From Stagonosporopsis chrysanthemi (Eukaryota > Ascomycota > Dothideomycetes > Pleosporales > Didymellaceae): a stretch of DNA of 64,000 nt. Within the stretch, counting starts at the first letter, position 1, and each line of letters opens with the position of its first letter. The notes beneath the pieces are model-generated. The model was not told the DNA's origin. It saw only the letters and a program-made list of their open reading frames with translations, and ran no database searches. This document shows positions 10,792 to 22,661 of the stretch, piece by piece. The DNA lies in contig JAFISE010000096.1 of NCBI GenBank assembly GCA_022560025.1, positions 62,001 through 126,000 of the forward strand. Direction: 5' to 3'. The position numbers and the translations under genes were made by a program.

Positions 10792-11574
10792 GTTGGAAGA
10801 AGTTGTCTAGGGGAGCGTAGTGGAGACGACGAGGCGCGGGAGGGTGACGTGAGGTTTCGCAGGCAGAAGTCAGGCGCTGCAACAGAAGTGTGGATGCGGA
10901 CGAGCTGTTGTGGCGGGGCTGGACCGCGCTGCGTTTGGTGGGGTGCAGACGGGTAGACGAGCGAGGCGCAGCTGCGAACACGTAGGAATAGATCTGGTTG
11001 GTAATGCGAATGTTGGGTCACAGGCAAGGGGAGATCTGAGGATGCTATTGAGGGCAGCTGGTGAACGATATATGTGGTATGACGAATGAGCGCCGGAAGC
11101 TCGCGCGGCTGGTTGGATCTCGACGTCTCGACAAAAATAGGCTCGCCCACCACGGAGACCCCGACTTGTTCGGCGCCGTCATTCTTCGAGCTGTCGACCG
11201 CTCAACCGTGCCCAAGCACAAACACCCCACAGCACGCCCAACGGCCTGTCCAATGATTTGTGCCCGCGGGCCCTAGACGAGTTTCAAACGCTTTGGAAGC
11301 GCAACAGCGTGCTTGTGTGCTGTGACTGCCAGGCCGATCGACCACCCAGCTGGCGGCGTCTGGCGCTCACGGCGTTTTACCTGTAGCCCTACGCTGCACG
11401 CTGCACGCTGCCCACGCGACTACTAGCTGCAGCAATCGCCGCGCCGCAGCTGTGCATTGGCACTTTGTACACACGCACAGTCTGTCACGTGTCTGTTGCT
11501 TGACTCGGCCGATCCATTCTTAGCTCCAAGACCTGGTATGAGCTTGTTCGTACCGGACGAAGCGCTTCGCAACC
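10792..11574. other. Divergent promoter region NCS1/MED4
   Basis: About 780 bases between two divergent starts. Contains a reiterated GCACGCTGC stretch at about 11393-11412 and no gene I can support. Confidence 0.5.
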
Positions 11575-12528
11575 ATGGACGACATCTTACAGGCGCAGTT
11601 CGACCGCGTCGAACAGGCCTTGGGCACATTGGTTGACTCTATCGCGTCCTACAATCCAAATCCTCAAGCAGCTATTGACCTGGTTGCTGCCGATAACGAG
11701 CTCAGCCATGGCCTTGACCAACGTAGGACCGCGCACTGTAGTTTGTGGACTTCTGACTGATGCGTGACAGTCGCCAGACACCAGGCAAATTATGCGCGCC
11801 TGCAGACCCTTCGTGCTGAAGCTGATGCGCTGGAGGAGCAGCTCAAATCTTCTGTAGCAGCTTTGGCTAGCCTGCGCAAAGAGCTATCTCAGACTCCAGC
11901 GACTGTCTTCCCCGACAACTCACGCCCTGTGCCCTTCGATGAGCTGCTTCAGTACGCAAAGAGCATCTCCAAATACACTGTCCCACCCACTTTCCGCGAG
12001 CGTGTGCCAGACACAGACGGTGCAATGGACAAGGACAAGGAAGCGCAAGAAGGCTTGACCAGCGCACCAGCTACAAACGGACTCAATACGCCCACGACGG
12101 CGACAGTGCCAACTGAGCCGCCCAAAGATACCACAGAAGCACCAAAGGACGGCGAAGAGACAGAGGCTGTAGTGCCTGAGATAACGGCAGAGGAGGAGGA
12201 GTGGTTGAAGAAGCTCAAAGACAATAACTTCAGATGGTTTCCCTGGCCAGAGGACGAAAAGATCCGGCGAGGAAATCTCTGGAAATTATACCACTACCGC
12301 GAACAGGGTCGCAACCTGGAAGATTTCGATATCGAGGCATACGAGGAAGAGGAGCGGAAGAAGTTCTCTGACGACGCGCAACCTGGACAGGGACCTGCAG
12401 AAGTACAGGCTGAACCACAGCTGCAGGAACAAAGGCCTCAACAGGCACCGCCAGTTCAAGCTGTTGCTGCAGCTCCAGCAAAGGCTGGGTTCACGCTCTT
12501 CGATGACATGGAATCAGATGAGGATTAG
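11575..12528 (+). CDS. MED4: Mediator complex subunit 4
   Basis: Component of the middle module of Mediator, the RNA polymerase II coactivator. CDS 11575-11722 joined to 11771-12528 over a 48-nt intron gives 301 aa. The N-terminal half is a coiled coil (DDILQAQFDRVEQAL; LARHQANYARLQTLRAEADALEEQL), followed by the Med4 signature RPVPFDELLQYAKSISKYTVPP around residues 120-145. The C-terminal part is Glu- and Gln-rich, with EEWLKKLKDNNFRWFPWPEDEKIRRG, and ends in an acidic MESDED tail. Order and signature fit fungal Med4; the low-complexity tail is variable in the family. Confidence 0.85.
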
Positions 12529-12876
12529 TTGTGCACATTTAGATGCTATACATTGAGGCCAAGACCTCGTCTCTTCCCATTAACCTGCTGCCCATCTGGA
12601 TTTATGACAGTGCCAAGTTACGTTCGCTCGCACGACCCGGCTTCGACATTGACTTGGAGCACCGTCTTGAGATATGCATGCTGTCGGTGGTTGGAAAATT
12701 TTCTACAGCATACGAGGACTTAGATGCAATACAGGATGGCGGTAAGTAAGGCACAGAGTCAAAATAACTTTCTTTCTCGGGGTATCTATTCAGGACAAAC
12801 TAAACATCGCGCTCAAAGAAGCAAAACAAGGTAGCCACAAGAGCCCATCAGGATCGCAATGCATCACAACGAAACT
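12529..12876. other. Convergent intergenic region
   Basis: 3' flanks of MED4 (plus) and the seven-helix protein (minus). No gene seen. Confidence 0.5.
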
Positions 12877-14106
12877 TTAGAGATAGTCCAGGCCGCTTCG
12901 GTAGTTGTTCTGGTAAGCGGGTTCCTGCTCGTGCGGGAGCGTGTCGGTGGTCGATCTCCAGGCCGAATCCTTCGCGACGATGATGATGGCGATGAACACG
13001 GTGGCGTGAAGGAAGGCTCCGAAGTAGGACATGAATAGGCTGCCCCCAACAGTACGATGAGAGTCGTAAGTAAGCGAGGACGCTGTTTGGATGATAGAGA
13101 TGATCGTGTAGCCGACAGTGGCAAGAAGAAGGACTGAAACCCAGATTGTGAGTGACTGTTGTTACGTTAGCGAAAGGGCGTACTGGAATTGATTAAGGTG
13201 CTTACATTGCCAGTACCGTGTCTCTTCTTAATGGAGCGCGCTGAAATGATGGACAAGGCGCCAGAGCCCAGGATACTCAACAGGAACACGCCGTTGAATG
13301 CCAAGTATACGTACGTGGGCGACAAATAACCAATGGTAATAGTGTCGTAGTCGTGGCTATATTGCATGCGAACGATGTTGTGGAGAAGATACGCTTGAAG
13401 GACGATGAAGACCAGGAGGAGACTGCCCAAGACGAACAGAACAGGTCCGAAGACCATCCTGAGTACGGATCGACTGTGGCCGAGTTGCTTGCGAAGCATG
13501 GTGTTCAGAGCGTAGACCACAACGACTGCTAGCAGGAACGCGTGAATACCGTAGAACACGGTTCCTGCGATGAGCCAGTTGTACAAAGTGGATATTTTTC
13601 CTACGACCTGGCATGCTTGAAGTGTACCTGACAGGAATGTAGACAGTTGTTCGCTTGAAGCTGTTAGCTCTATGCATTCTGGAGATCGGTCATAGTAGCA
13701 GAAAGGCCAGCTATGAAGATCTTGTCACGTCATTTGGAACGGGACGGATATTTGAAAGTACATGTACGAAGCCACTGGCCTTGTAAAGATGCAAAAGCTT
13801 TGCAATTTACCAAACCCGGTCCCTGACAGCAGGAGACTTGACCCGTCGTAGCTGGCTTTCCTCCTGTAAAAGTAAGGAAAGGACGAATTCTACTCACATG
13901 AACATGAATATGAGAGCTAGTACGTAAGGCAAGCCGATGAGGTGTCTTCCATGCCCAGTTCCCTTGCGAACGACGCACAGCGCTATCAGGATGCCAAGGT
14001 ACACTGCAAGGAAAATGACAGTGCAGGCATACTGCGCATTGGAATAACTATCGTAGCCATACTCTCGAGAAAAACATCTCGACGAGGAGCTTGACCTGTA
14101 TGACAT
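12877..14106 (-). CDS. Uncharacterised seven-transmembrane protein, 330 aa
   Basis: Best model: complement of 12877-13155, 13206-13710 and 13898-14106. Both joins keep frame (FMF-I-WPFCYYDRSPE and GTGN-SLTIWVS). Seven hydrophobic segments can be read: YACTVIFLAVYLGILIALCV, LPYVLALIFMFI, YNWLIAGTVFYGIHAFLLAV, MVFGPVLFVLGSLLLVFIVL, YVYLAFNGVFLLSILGSGAL, TIWVSVLLLATVGYTIISII and YFGAFLHATVFIAIIIVA. The first loop holds two Cys (FCYYDRSPECIEL). Short Ser-rich N-terminus, hydrophilic C-tail ending GLDYL. Topology resembles a GPCR-like receptor, but I recognise no named family and claim no function. The 187-nt second-position intron contains a possible extra small exon (13811-13863); the simpler model is preferred. 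Confidence 0.65.
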
Positions 14107-15029
14107 GCTGGCCTTGTTGAGTGGGTTTGATTGAAGTTGGTAAAAGGCAGAGAATGATATGCTGCAATCCAAAACGAACCCAGATGGCGGCCTATTATCT
14201 CAAGATGAGGTCTACTCTTGCACTGCCCACTCGCTGTCGCTGCCTTCATGCTCATCATCTTGTGTCCGCCTTCTCAAGGGTAAGGTCCTGATCGCCAAGT
14301 CAGATGAGTGGCACAAGAAGGCCTCTCAGTGGTTCCACGCGATCTCGCAGGGCTGTAGCGAGAAACTACCTAAGGCTGGAGAGGGCGCCTGACGGCCGCA
14401 GTCAATAAAGGCTTCCGAAATGATGCAGTCATGCCATGTTTTGTCCTTGGCCAATGCACTTGTACAGGATTGGCAGTGTCTGATGAGGGAAGTCAACGAG
14501 TGGTTTGCCGCAATGAGCGAGGCTGTGCAGCATAACGCCGGTCACCGGTCAAAGGAACAAGGAGCAGAAGGCAAAGCCACCACCATTTTGGCCAATGTGT
14601 GTGGAGTCCAGAAATCGCGTAATTGTGCAAGAAGAGTCCTGATCCTCACACGTGATGTTGGGGAAATGCAATGCGGGTCAGTGTGGCTGCTTCCCGTTTC
14701 TAGCCACATGCAAGTGGAGGCAGGTACCGTTGCGTGCGTCATCGGTCAGCTCACCACCGAGCCTCCGCGAACAACCAGTCCACGGCCCTTCTCGTTTGGG
14801 CCGCGGGCCTCAGCGGATGCAAAGGTTGTGCGCGCTGCATAGATCCCATAGTTGACTTATATTGTTACGCCTCCCTATGGGCATCTGTATGCGTATAGTA
14901 CTCGATGTTGTCACACGGATCCGCAAACAAGACTCGTGTCAAAGCTCCCTATAAACCCACACAACAGCCGCCTGAAACCTCTACCGTATACACTTCAGCA
15001 ATCTCCTGAGAGCTGTCCATACAGTCGCA
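14107..15029. other. Divergent intergenic region
   Basis: About 920 bases between the seven-helix gene and the sterol acyltransferase. A plus-strand open frame (14420-14842) has weak protein character but no start context, splice partner or family match, so it is not called. Confidence 0.45.
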
Positions 15030-17029
15030 ATGACGATGACCGATTCTGAGCGCCAACCATCGGTCATTGCACACGCGCTCGATGGACTGTCCGATGTACC
15101 GCGTATCGAGAGGGAAGGCTCATGGACACCAGAGGGTTCATCTGATATGGACGTCGATGGTGCTACACAGTTGAGGGCCTCTGCATATAAGGATGCTTCC
15201 GGCAAACAAAGCAGGAACACAACTGCAATACCGTCTGATGGCAGTGAGGATGGGGCGTACGATGACAAGGGAGACATCAATAAATACAAGAAGCAGAGGA
15301 AAAGCATCCAGGTGTTGATTGACGACTCGGGTAAGAAGACACAGCATAGTCTCACAGTTGAGGACTTTCGAGAGATCATTCAGTCTGGGATGCAGAAAGA
15401 GGTGCAGAAGCTCAGTGGGAAGTCTAAGGCCAGACTCCGAGACCTGGTCTTTACTCGTCAGTTTACGACATTCGACCGCCAGAACCCCAGCGCCTCACAA
15501 TCACCGTTCCATGGCTTCTTTACGTTGTTCTGGATCGCCATGGCATTGTTGCTCTTACGGATCGCTGCCAGGAACTACAAAGAAGAGGGCTCCATCTTCG
15601 GAAAGGCAGAGATATTGCACTTGATGGTTGATCGTGATCTGTTTGTCCTCTTGGCAACAGATGTAGCTATGTGCGTTGCGACCAGCTTCGGTTTCTTTCT
15701 GCACAAGATCATCGCGGCGGGCTACATGTCGTGGAGCGGGTCAGGTTGGATCATCCAATCGGTATGGCAACTATTCTTTACAGGATTTGTTATCTTCTGG
15801 ACATTCTGGAGAGAATGGCCATGGACACATACCGTCTTTGTGGTCCTTCACGTTTTTGTATTGCTCATGAAGCAGCATGCCTACTCGTTCTACAATGGAT
15901 ACTGTAAGCTCATACTCACGCCTGCCAGTCATATACTAACTGCATTCCAGTATCACGGGTATATTGCAGGCGCAATCTGCTAGAAAAGAAGCTCCAAGAA
16001 CTTGACGACTTGAGTGCTCAGCAAGGGTCTTCTCCGACATCACCCGGTGTAGAGACATCAGCTGCCTCTGGCGTCGACAAACCCGACAACAATGGTCTGG
16101 CACGCCGAAAGAGCCACGGTCCAAAGTACTCGACCGACTTCTCAACAGAAGAGTCGCAGGTCGCATCGATTGGCCAAGCCATTGAGGCTGGCGAGCTGCT
16201 CGACGCTGAGCAGATCCAGGCTTTCCATCGCGTTCTCACCACTGAAATCACCATCCTGGACGAAGAAATCCGTGGAAAATGCACAACAACCGACAACGTA
16301 TACCCCAATAATCTGAACTTGCTCAATTTAATTGAGTGGACATGTTTACCCACCCTTGTATACGATCTCGAATACCCTCGCCAGGAGAAGATCAATTGGT
16401 GGTATGTTGCCGAGAAGACCGCCGCTACCCTGGGAGTCATCTGGGTCATGATCGTCGTTTCCCAAGCATACATCTATCCTGTCGTTGTCGAGACCACGAG
16501 GCAGAAAGAGGCAGGAATGTCGCTTGACGAACGTTGGAAAGAGTTCCCATGGGTGGTCAGCGAAATGTTGTTTCCAATGCTGCTCGAACAGCTCCTCTCG
16601 TGGTATGTCATCTGGGAATGTCTTCTCAATGTCTTGGCCGAGATCACAAAGTTTGCCGACCGAGGCTTTTACGGCGCCTGGTGGAACAGCGTGAGCTTCG
16701 ATCAGTATGCGCGGGACTGGAACAGACCAGTGCATAATTTCCTGCTGCGCCACGTCTACCACTCCTCGATATCATTCTTCCACCTATCAAAGATGCAGGC
16801 AACCTTCTTCACGTTTTTGCTTAGCGCAATCGTCCACGAGGTTCTCATGTTCTGCATCTTTCACAAGGTCAGGGGATATCTTTTCACGTTTCAGCTGACG
16901 CAGCTTCCTCTTGCTGCGTTCATGAAGACGAGGTGGATGAAAGGGAGACACACGCTGGGCAACGTAATCTTCTGGTTCGGGTTGTTCATTGGACCAAGTG
17001 TGATCACGAGTCTGTACCTTATTGTATAA
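15030..17029 (+). CDS. ARE2: Sterol O-acyltransferase (Are1/Are2, MBOAT family), 650 aa
   Basis: ER enzyme that esterifies ergosterol with fatty acyl-CoA for storage in lipid droplets. CDS 15030-15903 joined to 15951-17029; the 47-nt intron has donor GTAAGC and a textbook ATACTAAC branch site. The first 130 residues are polar and acidic, then about eight to nine membrane segments. The family signature appears as FYGAWWNS (usual FYxDWWN, so the Asp is Ala here), and the candidate catalytic His lies in the hydrophobic AIVHEVLMFCIF. Length is normal. Whether it is Are1- or Are2-like cannot be told from sequence alone. Confidence 0.88.
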
Positions 17030-17126
17030 CAGAAGTTGTAAAAGAAAGCAAAGGCGACACCATCATCACTCTATATGTATAGCCGCTGCACTACCAACAT
17101 CTTCCCGATCCTTGCATGAGCTGGAT

Positions 17127-18704
17127 CTAGTTCTTCGCGCCATTCTCGTCGCTAGCCCACATGCTCCTCAAGCCAGTCCCGTTACTCGCACTCCTAGCCT
17201 TATCCTCGTGCTTAACGATACTCAACGGCAGCTCCGCTCCAATGCCAAAGAGCACGAAAGCTGCCCACTTCCAGCGGAATGGATTGATCGCAATCGTGAA
17301 GAGGAACCAGTAGATCAGTTCACTGTACGTGAAGAAATCAAATGCGCCGCCAGGAGCTCTACTCTTGATGAACTTTGTCATATCGATCCAGCGCTTCATC
17401 CACCACGTTCTTGGACGTGCCAGCGGGTCGACAAGGTACATGAGCAGGAAGCGCGTGTAGATCCCAATGTGGTAGTTGCCAACGGTTCCGATGGCGTTGA
17501 CATAGGTGCAGTTGTTTGCACAGACAGATGGATATTCAGGGGGAAAGACCTGGAGATACCAATTTGGTGGGTCGTATGGTTCACTGAACACCTCATCTGG
17601 CAGGAAGCCGAGGCTCGGTCGCTTGTATCCTGTAGCCATGATCACGATGTCTGCTTCGATGAGCTTATCGCTGCCTGGTCCGCCCTTTGGAACGCCGCGC
17701 GAGCGCTGCGTGAAAGAGATTCCCGTGCCGGAAGAATCGTAGCCATTTGTGTCACCACGGAGCCAGCTCGCCTTGCCGTTTCGTATCATGTCCAGAACTG
17801 CACTGTTGACCATGGGTGTTTCAGTGAAGATCCCCTCACTGCTGTTGCGGGGTGGAGAGAGGTCGTAGAGGTCGCGGTAGAAGAAGAGGCGCAGGATGCC
17901 TTCTGGGATCCACGAAAAGATGGTTTCGGAGCCGAAAATGTTCAGAGCGAGAAGTATGTCGACAAATGGGTTACGAGGAATTATCCACTTCTCCGAGCGG
18001 GCGAGCACCGTGGTGTGCTCCGCATCCGAGTCGGCTACGAATTCAAGGGCTTCAACCGCTGACGCGCCACCGCCAATAATGACAACCTTCTTGCCCTTCG
18101 CCGACTTTCCGTCGAGCTGTGAACTGTGCCAGATGTCGCCTTTGAATTGCTCTTGACCAGGTAATGTGGGCATCTTGGGGTTGCCGCATGTACCAATGGC
18201 TGCAACAACACCGTCGAAAAGCCCGTATGATGGGTCGTTGATGATCCAGCGTCCGTTTTCATCCTTGTACACTTTCTCTACCTTTGTGTTAAAGTGCGTT
18301 TTTTCTTCTAATCCGTACTTCTTCCATAGCTCAGTGATCTGGCTGACAATTTGTTTGCGGTCAGGGTATCCCTTCGTCCAGTGCACGCTTGGATGGAAGC
18401 GGTACATGATTGAGTGAATCTGCAGACCGGAAGTATTGTTGACCTTGCTCCAGATCCCACCCACGCTGGACCTAGATCCTGATTCAAAGATGCGACAATC
18501 GAAGCCATGACCGACACAATGTGAGGCAGACGATACTCCAGTCAGGCCAGCCCCTATGACGGCGATCTTAGGACGTGAGAGTTTTGCGTGTGGAGGCGGA
18601 GGTGTAGGAGATAGGAGGAGATCTAAAATGTACTGAAATATCTGGTAGACGAACGATATGGGATGCGTAAGCGCATGCTGCAAAGTGCCTGTTATACGAC
18701 CCAT
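17127..18704 (-). CDS. Flavin-containing monooxygenase, 525 aa
   Basis: Intronless. Two nucleotide-binding motifs: FAD site VIGAGLTGVSSA near residue 50 and NADPH site VVIIGGGASAVEAL near residue 210. Between them FKGDIWHSSQL resembles the FxGxxxHxxx fingerprint of class B monooxygenases, though the last aromatic position is Leu. MATGYKRPS near residue 360 is the usual second FAD/NADP-linked motif. A hydrophobic C-terminal segment (YWFLFTIAINPFRWKWAAFVLF) and an N-terminal helix suggest membrane attachment. Substrate unknown; could be an N- or S-oxygenating FMO or a Baeyer-Villiger-like enzyme. Convergent with the sterol acyltransferase, stops about 100 bases apart. Confidence 0.88.
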   Translation of the reverse strand: MGRITGTLQHALTHPISFVYQIFQYILDLLLSPTPPPPHAKLSRPKIAVIGAGLTGVSSASHCVGHGFDCRIFESGSRSSVGGIWSKVNNTSGLQIHSIMYRFHPSVHWTKGYPDRKQIVSQITELWKKYGLEEKTHFNTKVEKVYKDENGRWIINDPSYGLFDGVVAAIGTCGNPKMPTLPGQEQFKGDIWHSSQLDGKSAKGKKVVIIGGGASAVEALEFVADSDAEHTTVLARSEKWIIPRNPFVDILLALNIFGSETIFSWIPEGILRLFFYRDLYDLSPPRNSSEGIFTETPMVNSAVLDMIRNGKASWLRGDTNGYDSSGTGISFTQRSRGVPKGGPGSDKLIEADIVIMATGYKRPSLGFLPDEVFSEPYDPPNWYLQVFPPEYPSVCANNCTYVNAIGTVGNYHIGIYTRFLLMYLVDPLARPRTWWMKRWIDMTKFIKSRAPGGAFDFFTYSELIYWFLFTIAINPFRWKWAAFVLFGIGAELPLSIVKHEDKARSASNGTGLRSMWASDENGAKN

Positions 18705-19140
18705 GATTTACGGTGTCAGGAGAGGAGAGAGTGAATGTGAAGATTGGAATCAAATGAGTTTCAAAACTCGCATTTACCAGATAATGTCTTATGAACTATC
18801 GACGTATACCCTTGCACTGACATTGAACACGCCGTTTCGACAATGACATGCCATGATGTCATAGTAAATTTATGCAGGCGGCATTTGCATGTGAAAGATG
18901 GACCCGCAAAATATGTCGATGTTGCTAGTAGCCGAGCTCCAGACCTCGCGAGTTGTGTCAAAGTGCATCCGGAGGCACCCGGCGGCAGCATGCGGGTTTC
19001 CGCGAGCATCGCGTGGAGTTGTCGTTGGATATTGTAGCAGCCTTGCTCAAAGATCGTCGGCAAGGATCCATCTGGCTAAGCGAGGACGCTAAAACGCGTG
19101 CAAGATCCGAAGTATCGTGACCGAACCAAAACATACAGCA

Positions 19141-20880
19141 ATGTTCTCTTCTCAAAACAACAACGGTGTTGAGATACAGCTTTGCACAGCAGTCAACAAT
19201 GCGATTAAAGCGCGAAATGCCGTGGAGCTTGCGTCCATTGTTCTTCTAGAGCCACCTTTCCCTCCTATCTATCAGGAGCTTGTGCAGTCACTACAGAACA
19301 GCTATCCGCAGAACGCCAACAATTCAGAAAAGCGACTTGATCAGCTAGTGCGAAAGATTGTGACAGAGACAGCCGAATATGGAGACGAGCAAGGGAAGCC
19401 GGTTCAGAGCTGGAACGCCATGGTTTCCTTCCTCGTTGGCTGGATGACCTTCCTAAGAGATATGGACCTGTCCAACTTGTTACATACTTACCAAGGGCTG
19501 AAAGATCTACAAGAGTAGGTCGTTGACAAAACCATGCGATTGTGGCTTACTGACCTAGATAGACAAGCCAACAGCGCTTTGATGCACCCAATTAAAGGCG
19601 TCCTGATACTACCGACAATCGTCAACTATGCCAGAGTCTTCTCACGAGTCGCATTAGGCCTGGACAAACATCCAGAGCTCATCCAACATCTCCTCACCTC
19701 GAATGATGAAGGTTCTCGTGAGTCCCTGTCGGAAAAGGCGGCTAACGTTGTTCGAGGAGCTTTTACCCAGTGCCTGAACGATCGAGTTGGCACCCAGGAC
19801 AAGAAGCTCGGGATCTACAAGATGGCGAACATCTGCTTGAAGATCCTCTTTCAAGCCGACAAACCGGAGAGCTGCGAGACAATCTTCCGAAACATCACTA
19901 ACTCATCGCCACCCTTACAGATGTATCCAAAGCCCGAGCAGGTCACTTATCTTTACTACCTCGGCCGCTACCACTTCGCCAACACTAATTTCTATGGGGC
20001 ACAGCTGGTTCTAGACCATGCATACGACCTCAGTTCAAAGTCACCTCAATTCAACAAGCAACGTCGCCTGATACTCATCTACCTCATCGCCTCGAACATA
20101 ATCATTGGCCGTCTTCCTACACAGCACATATACATGCTACCCGAGGCACAGGGCCTTGAAAACATCTTCGACCCGATAGCGAGGGCTATCAAATCCGGCA
20201 ACCTTGAGCTCTTCCGTCGCATCACCAACCCCGACCTCTCGGGTTCGACTGCAAGCTGGCTGATGAAGTTCCGGATCTTCTACCAAATCGGCAATTACTG
20301 CGAGGTCTTGGTCTGGCGGTCCTTGTTCAGAACGATATATAGGAAGGCTGGGCAGGACGGCGGGCAGGACGGCGGGCAAGAAGGAGGGATGAACGCGAGT
20401 AAGGCCGCTGTCCTGGACCTGAACGTTGTTCAAGCGGCTCTTGCATCCCTCGAGGGGCGAGCGAAAATCAAAAATGCAGCTATTGCACAGCAAGGTGCCA
20501 TACCAGGACGTCGTAACTTTGGTCATCTCTTTCAAGACCATGACTCTGTGTCGAGGTCCTCCTACGTGGACCCTGACTTCACTGATGTCGAAGGCGTCGA
20601 GCCGTACAACCACGAGGTGGACGTAGCTGAAGCCGAGTGCATCTGCGCGACTCTCATAACACAAGGCTTTGTGGCCGGCTATATTGATCACGCATCCGGA
20701 AGGCTGGCTATCTCAGGCGCAAGACGACAGGGTGGCGCGGCAGTGAATGGCTTCCCGGCGCCCTTCCTCGTGATCAAAGGCAAAAACAGCGACAGTGTTC
20801 TTGGGTGGAAGAAGGATTCTGGAGGCAGTATGCAAGGACAGGTCATTCGAATGAGCGGTGCAAAAGCGGTTGGAGAATGA
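19141..20880 (+). CDS. PCI-domain protein of the Csn12/Thp1 family, 563 aa
   Basis: Family members belong to TREX-2 (Thp1, mRNA export) or associate with the COP9 signalosome (Csn12). CDS 19141-19514 joined to 19563-20880 by a 48-nt intron (GTAGGT donor, CTGAC branch). ATG 19141 is the first ATG in frame. Helical repeats include YLYYLGRYHFANTNFYGAQLVLDHAYDL, RRLILIYLIASNIIIGRLP and the PCI winged-helix end (FVAGYIDHASGRLAISG). A Gly/Gln/Asp repeat (GQDGGQDGGQEGG) interrupts the PCI region near residue 400 and is probably a lineage-specific loop. I cannot decide between Csn12 and Thp1. Confidence 0.85.
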
Positions 20881-20958
20881 TGAGATGTAATGATTCTCAT
20901 TGAAAAAACGATCGACGACCAGTAGCTCCAGACCTCTATGCTAAACTCTCAGCAATGC

Positions 20959-21329
20959 TCAGCAAACAACAACAACCGTATTACTGCGTCTCCTCTTAAA
21001 CTGTAAGACCTTCGCTCTTCTCGATCCTCGAGACCGACCAAACGAGACAGAGTCGTCTTGAAACGTCAGCTTGGTTTTCTGTGTCAGCAGAGACATGGCT
21101 CACCTGACGTATGATCGCTGTACTTCATCATGGCTCGACGTCGTTTTAGGCAATACTTGAGCAGCAGACCGATACAAGGTACCAACACAACACACAGAAT
21201 CCCCAGTAAGCCGAATAACTCCTCCTTCGACCAGGCTGTGTCCCTTGTGGCTGGATTGGGCCTCGATGTTGCTGTAGTTGGAGCCATACCGGATGATAGA
21301 TTCAGATGAGGAATAGTCTTAGAGGGCAT
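20959..21329 (-). CDS. Small single-pass membrane protein, 107 aa
   Basis: Model: complement of 20959-21056 and 21104-21329; 47-nt intron with GTGAGC donor, CTGAC branch and CAAG acceptor. N-terminal part is Thr/Pro-rich, then WSKEELFGLLGILCVVLVPCIGLLL forms one membrane helix, followed by KRRRAMM and a basic tail (DDSVSFGRSRGSRRAKVLQF, KRRRSNTVVVVC). Positive residues after the helix suggest the C-terminus faces the cytosol. No family recognised. The spliced ending is more convincing than the read-through ending because it keeps a basic, protein-like tail. Confidence 0.5.
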
Positions 21330-21344
21330 AGCTTGCACTATCAC

Positions 21345-22661
21345 CCCGGGCTATCAAAGCGGATAAGTGAAGCTGAACTTGTGTTTCTCTTAAAGACAAG
21401 AAAAGAAATCCAATATGATACGAGAGGAAATGATGCATACAGGACTCGGATGTGTGCTGCTCGTGACATGCTTCAGCACTTCACCAGAGACACGGGCAAT
21501 AGGTTATATACGCTTCGGCTCATACTCCTCCAACAATACATCTTCTACTTTACTCGAATAGTGAACTAGACCTTACGTGGGAATTTCGAGGTTGACCTAC
21601 CCGCTTTCGTCAGGCTGCAGCCCTTACTCGCCGCCATGCATGGGTTGCATTAGTTCTTACACCCGGCTCGGGTGCCTAGTGTCTTTTTCCCTATTGTTGA
21701 GCTTCTGATTTGTTAGAGAGCTCTGCTTGTATCCGCTGCAGATGCGCACACCCCTGAATTTTGGGTGTTTAGGGCGTGTTTTGGGCGCCTGTACGTACAT
21801 ATTGTATCTACCAAGCCCTCAACGCACCCAAGCTATTGGCCAGCTTTTGTCAAAGAGTACGCCAGGCATCCGAGCCGAGAGGGGGGGCTGTACCCAGCAA
21901 ATCAGAGGCCGCTCCTCACCAGCGTTGAAATTTGTCGGTGTATGTAGGCGGTGTCGTCGAGCCAGCGTGCGACGGCCGACTATGAACTCATGTTCACCCC
22001 CGTGTCTCGCGCCTGATTCGTCTAGGCTACTTGGAGATTGACTGCGCTTCGTGTGACATCACCAATGGCTGCTGAAGTTCAAGCTCTCTTTTCACTGTGC
22101 AGCTATGTAGCTTACAAGTGCAATGTAGAGCATATGGGTGTCACAGCAGTATTGAACAATTTGTGCTGCCCTTACAGGTCCGAACCTCCGAAATCATATG
22201 GCACAGTTGAGGCTTTTCTGGCGCCGGTTCTTATTGCCAAATGGCAGGCTTTATTTGTATGTGTATCTTCAGAGTGATGCGTCTAACCAGGCGTCTGCAA
22301 TGACCAAGGCGATAGAACCAGTAACAACTATACATGTATGTGATTCAGGCAGGCTCAAGACATCGACGTTTAAACATTCCTTTCACTTTCGAGATATGGA
22401 AGTATGGCAAAGCCTCTCAAGCACGATTGTCGCTAGCTTGTGAAGATTGCTTGATGGCTGTATTTGACGTGCAAGACGTCAGAGGGGTTGCCCCACGGTT
22501 GACGGAGCTATGGCAGCCTAGCTTCGTCATTGCCGATCGCCAGGGACCAGCAAACTGCAGGCGCGCCACAGCGCGTCTGTTTCGCTATTGCCTCTGATTT
22601 CCCTTCCTTGACTTCTCTCTGACATTGCAAGTCACCCACCCAGGAAATCACAACAACCATT
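21345..22661. other. Intergenic, 1.3 kb, upstream of UBP14
   Basis: Several short open frames, none with protein-like composition or splice partners. I see no gene or repeat. Confidence 0.45.

Noticed and set aside
13811..13863. Extra 53-nt exon in the seven-helix gene
   Set aside because: Would need a 34-nt intron or a cut inside a membrane helix; the simpler three-exon model keeps frame and hydrophobic profile.
14420..14842. 140-codon plus-strand frame
   Set aside because: No family similarity, start context or splice partners; low coding character.
17022..18062. 346-codon plus-strand frame
   Set aside because: Antisense shadow of the flavin monooxygenase, which has all its motifs on the minus strand.
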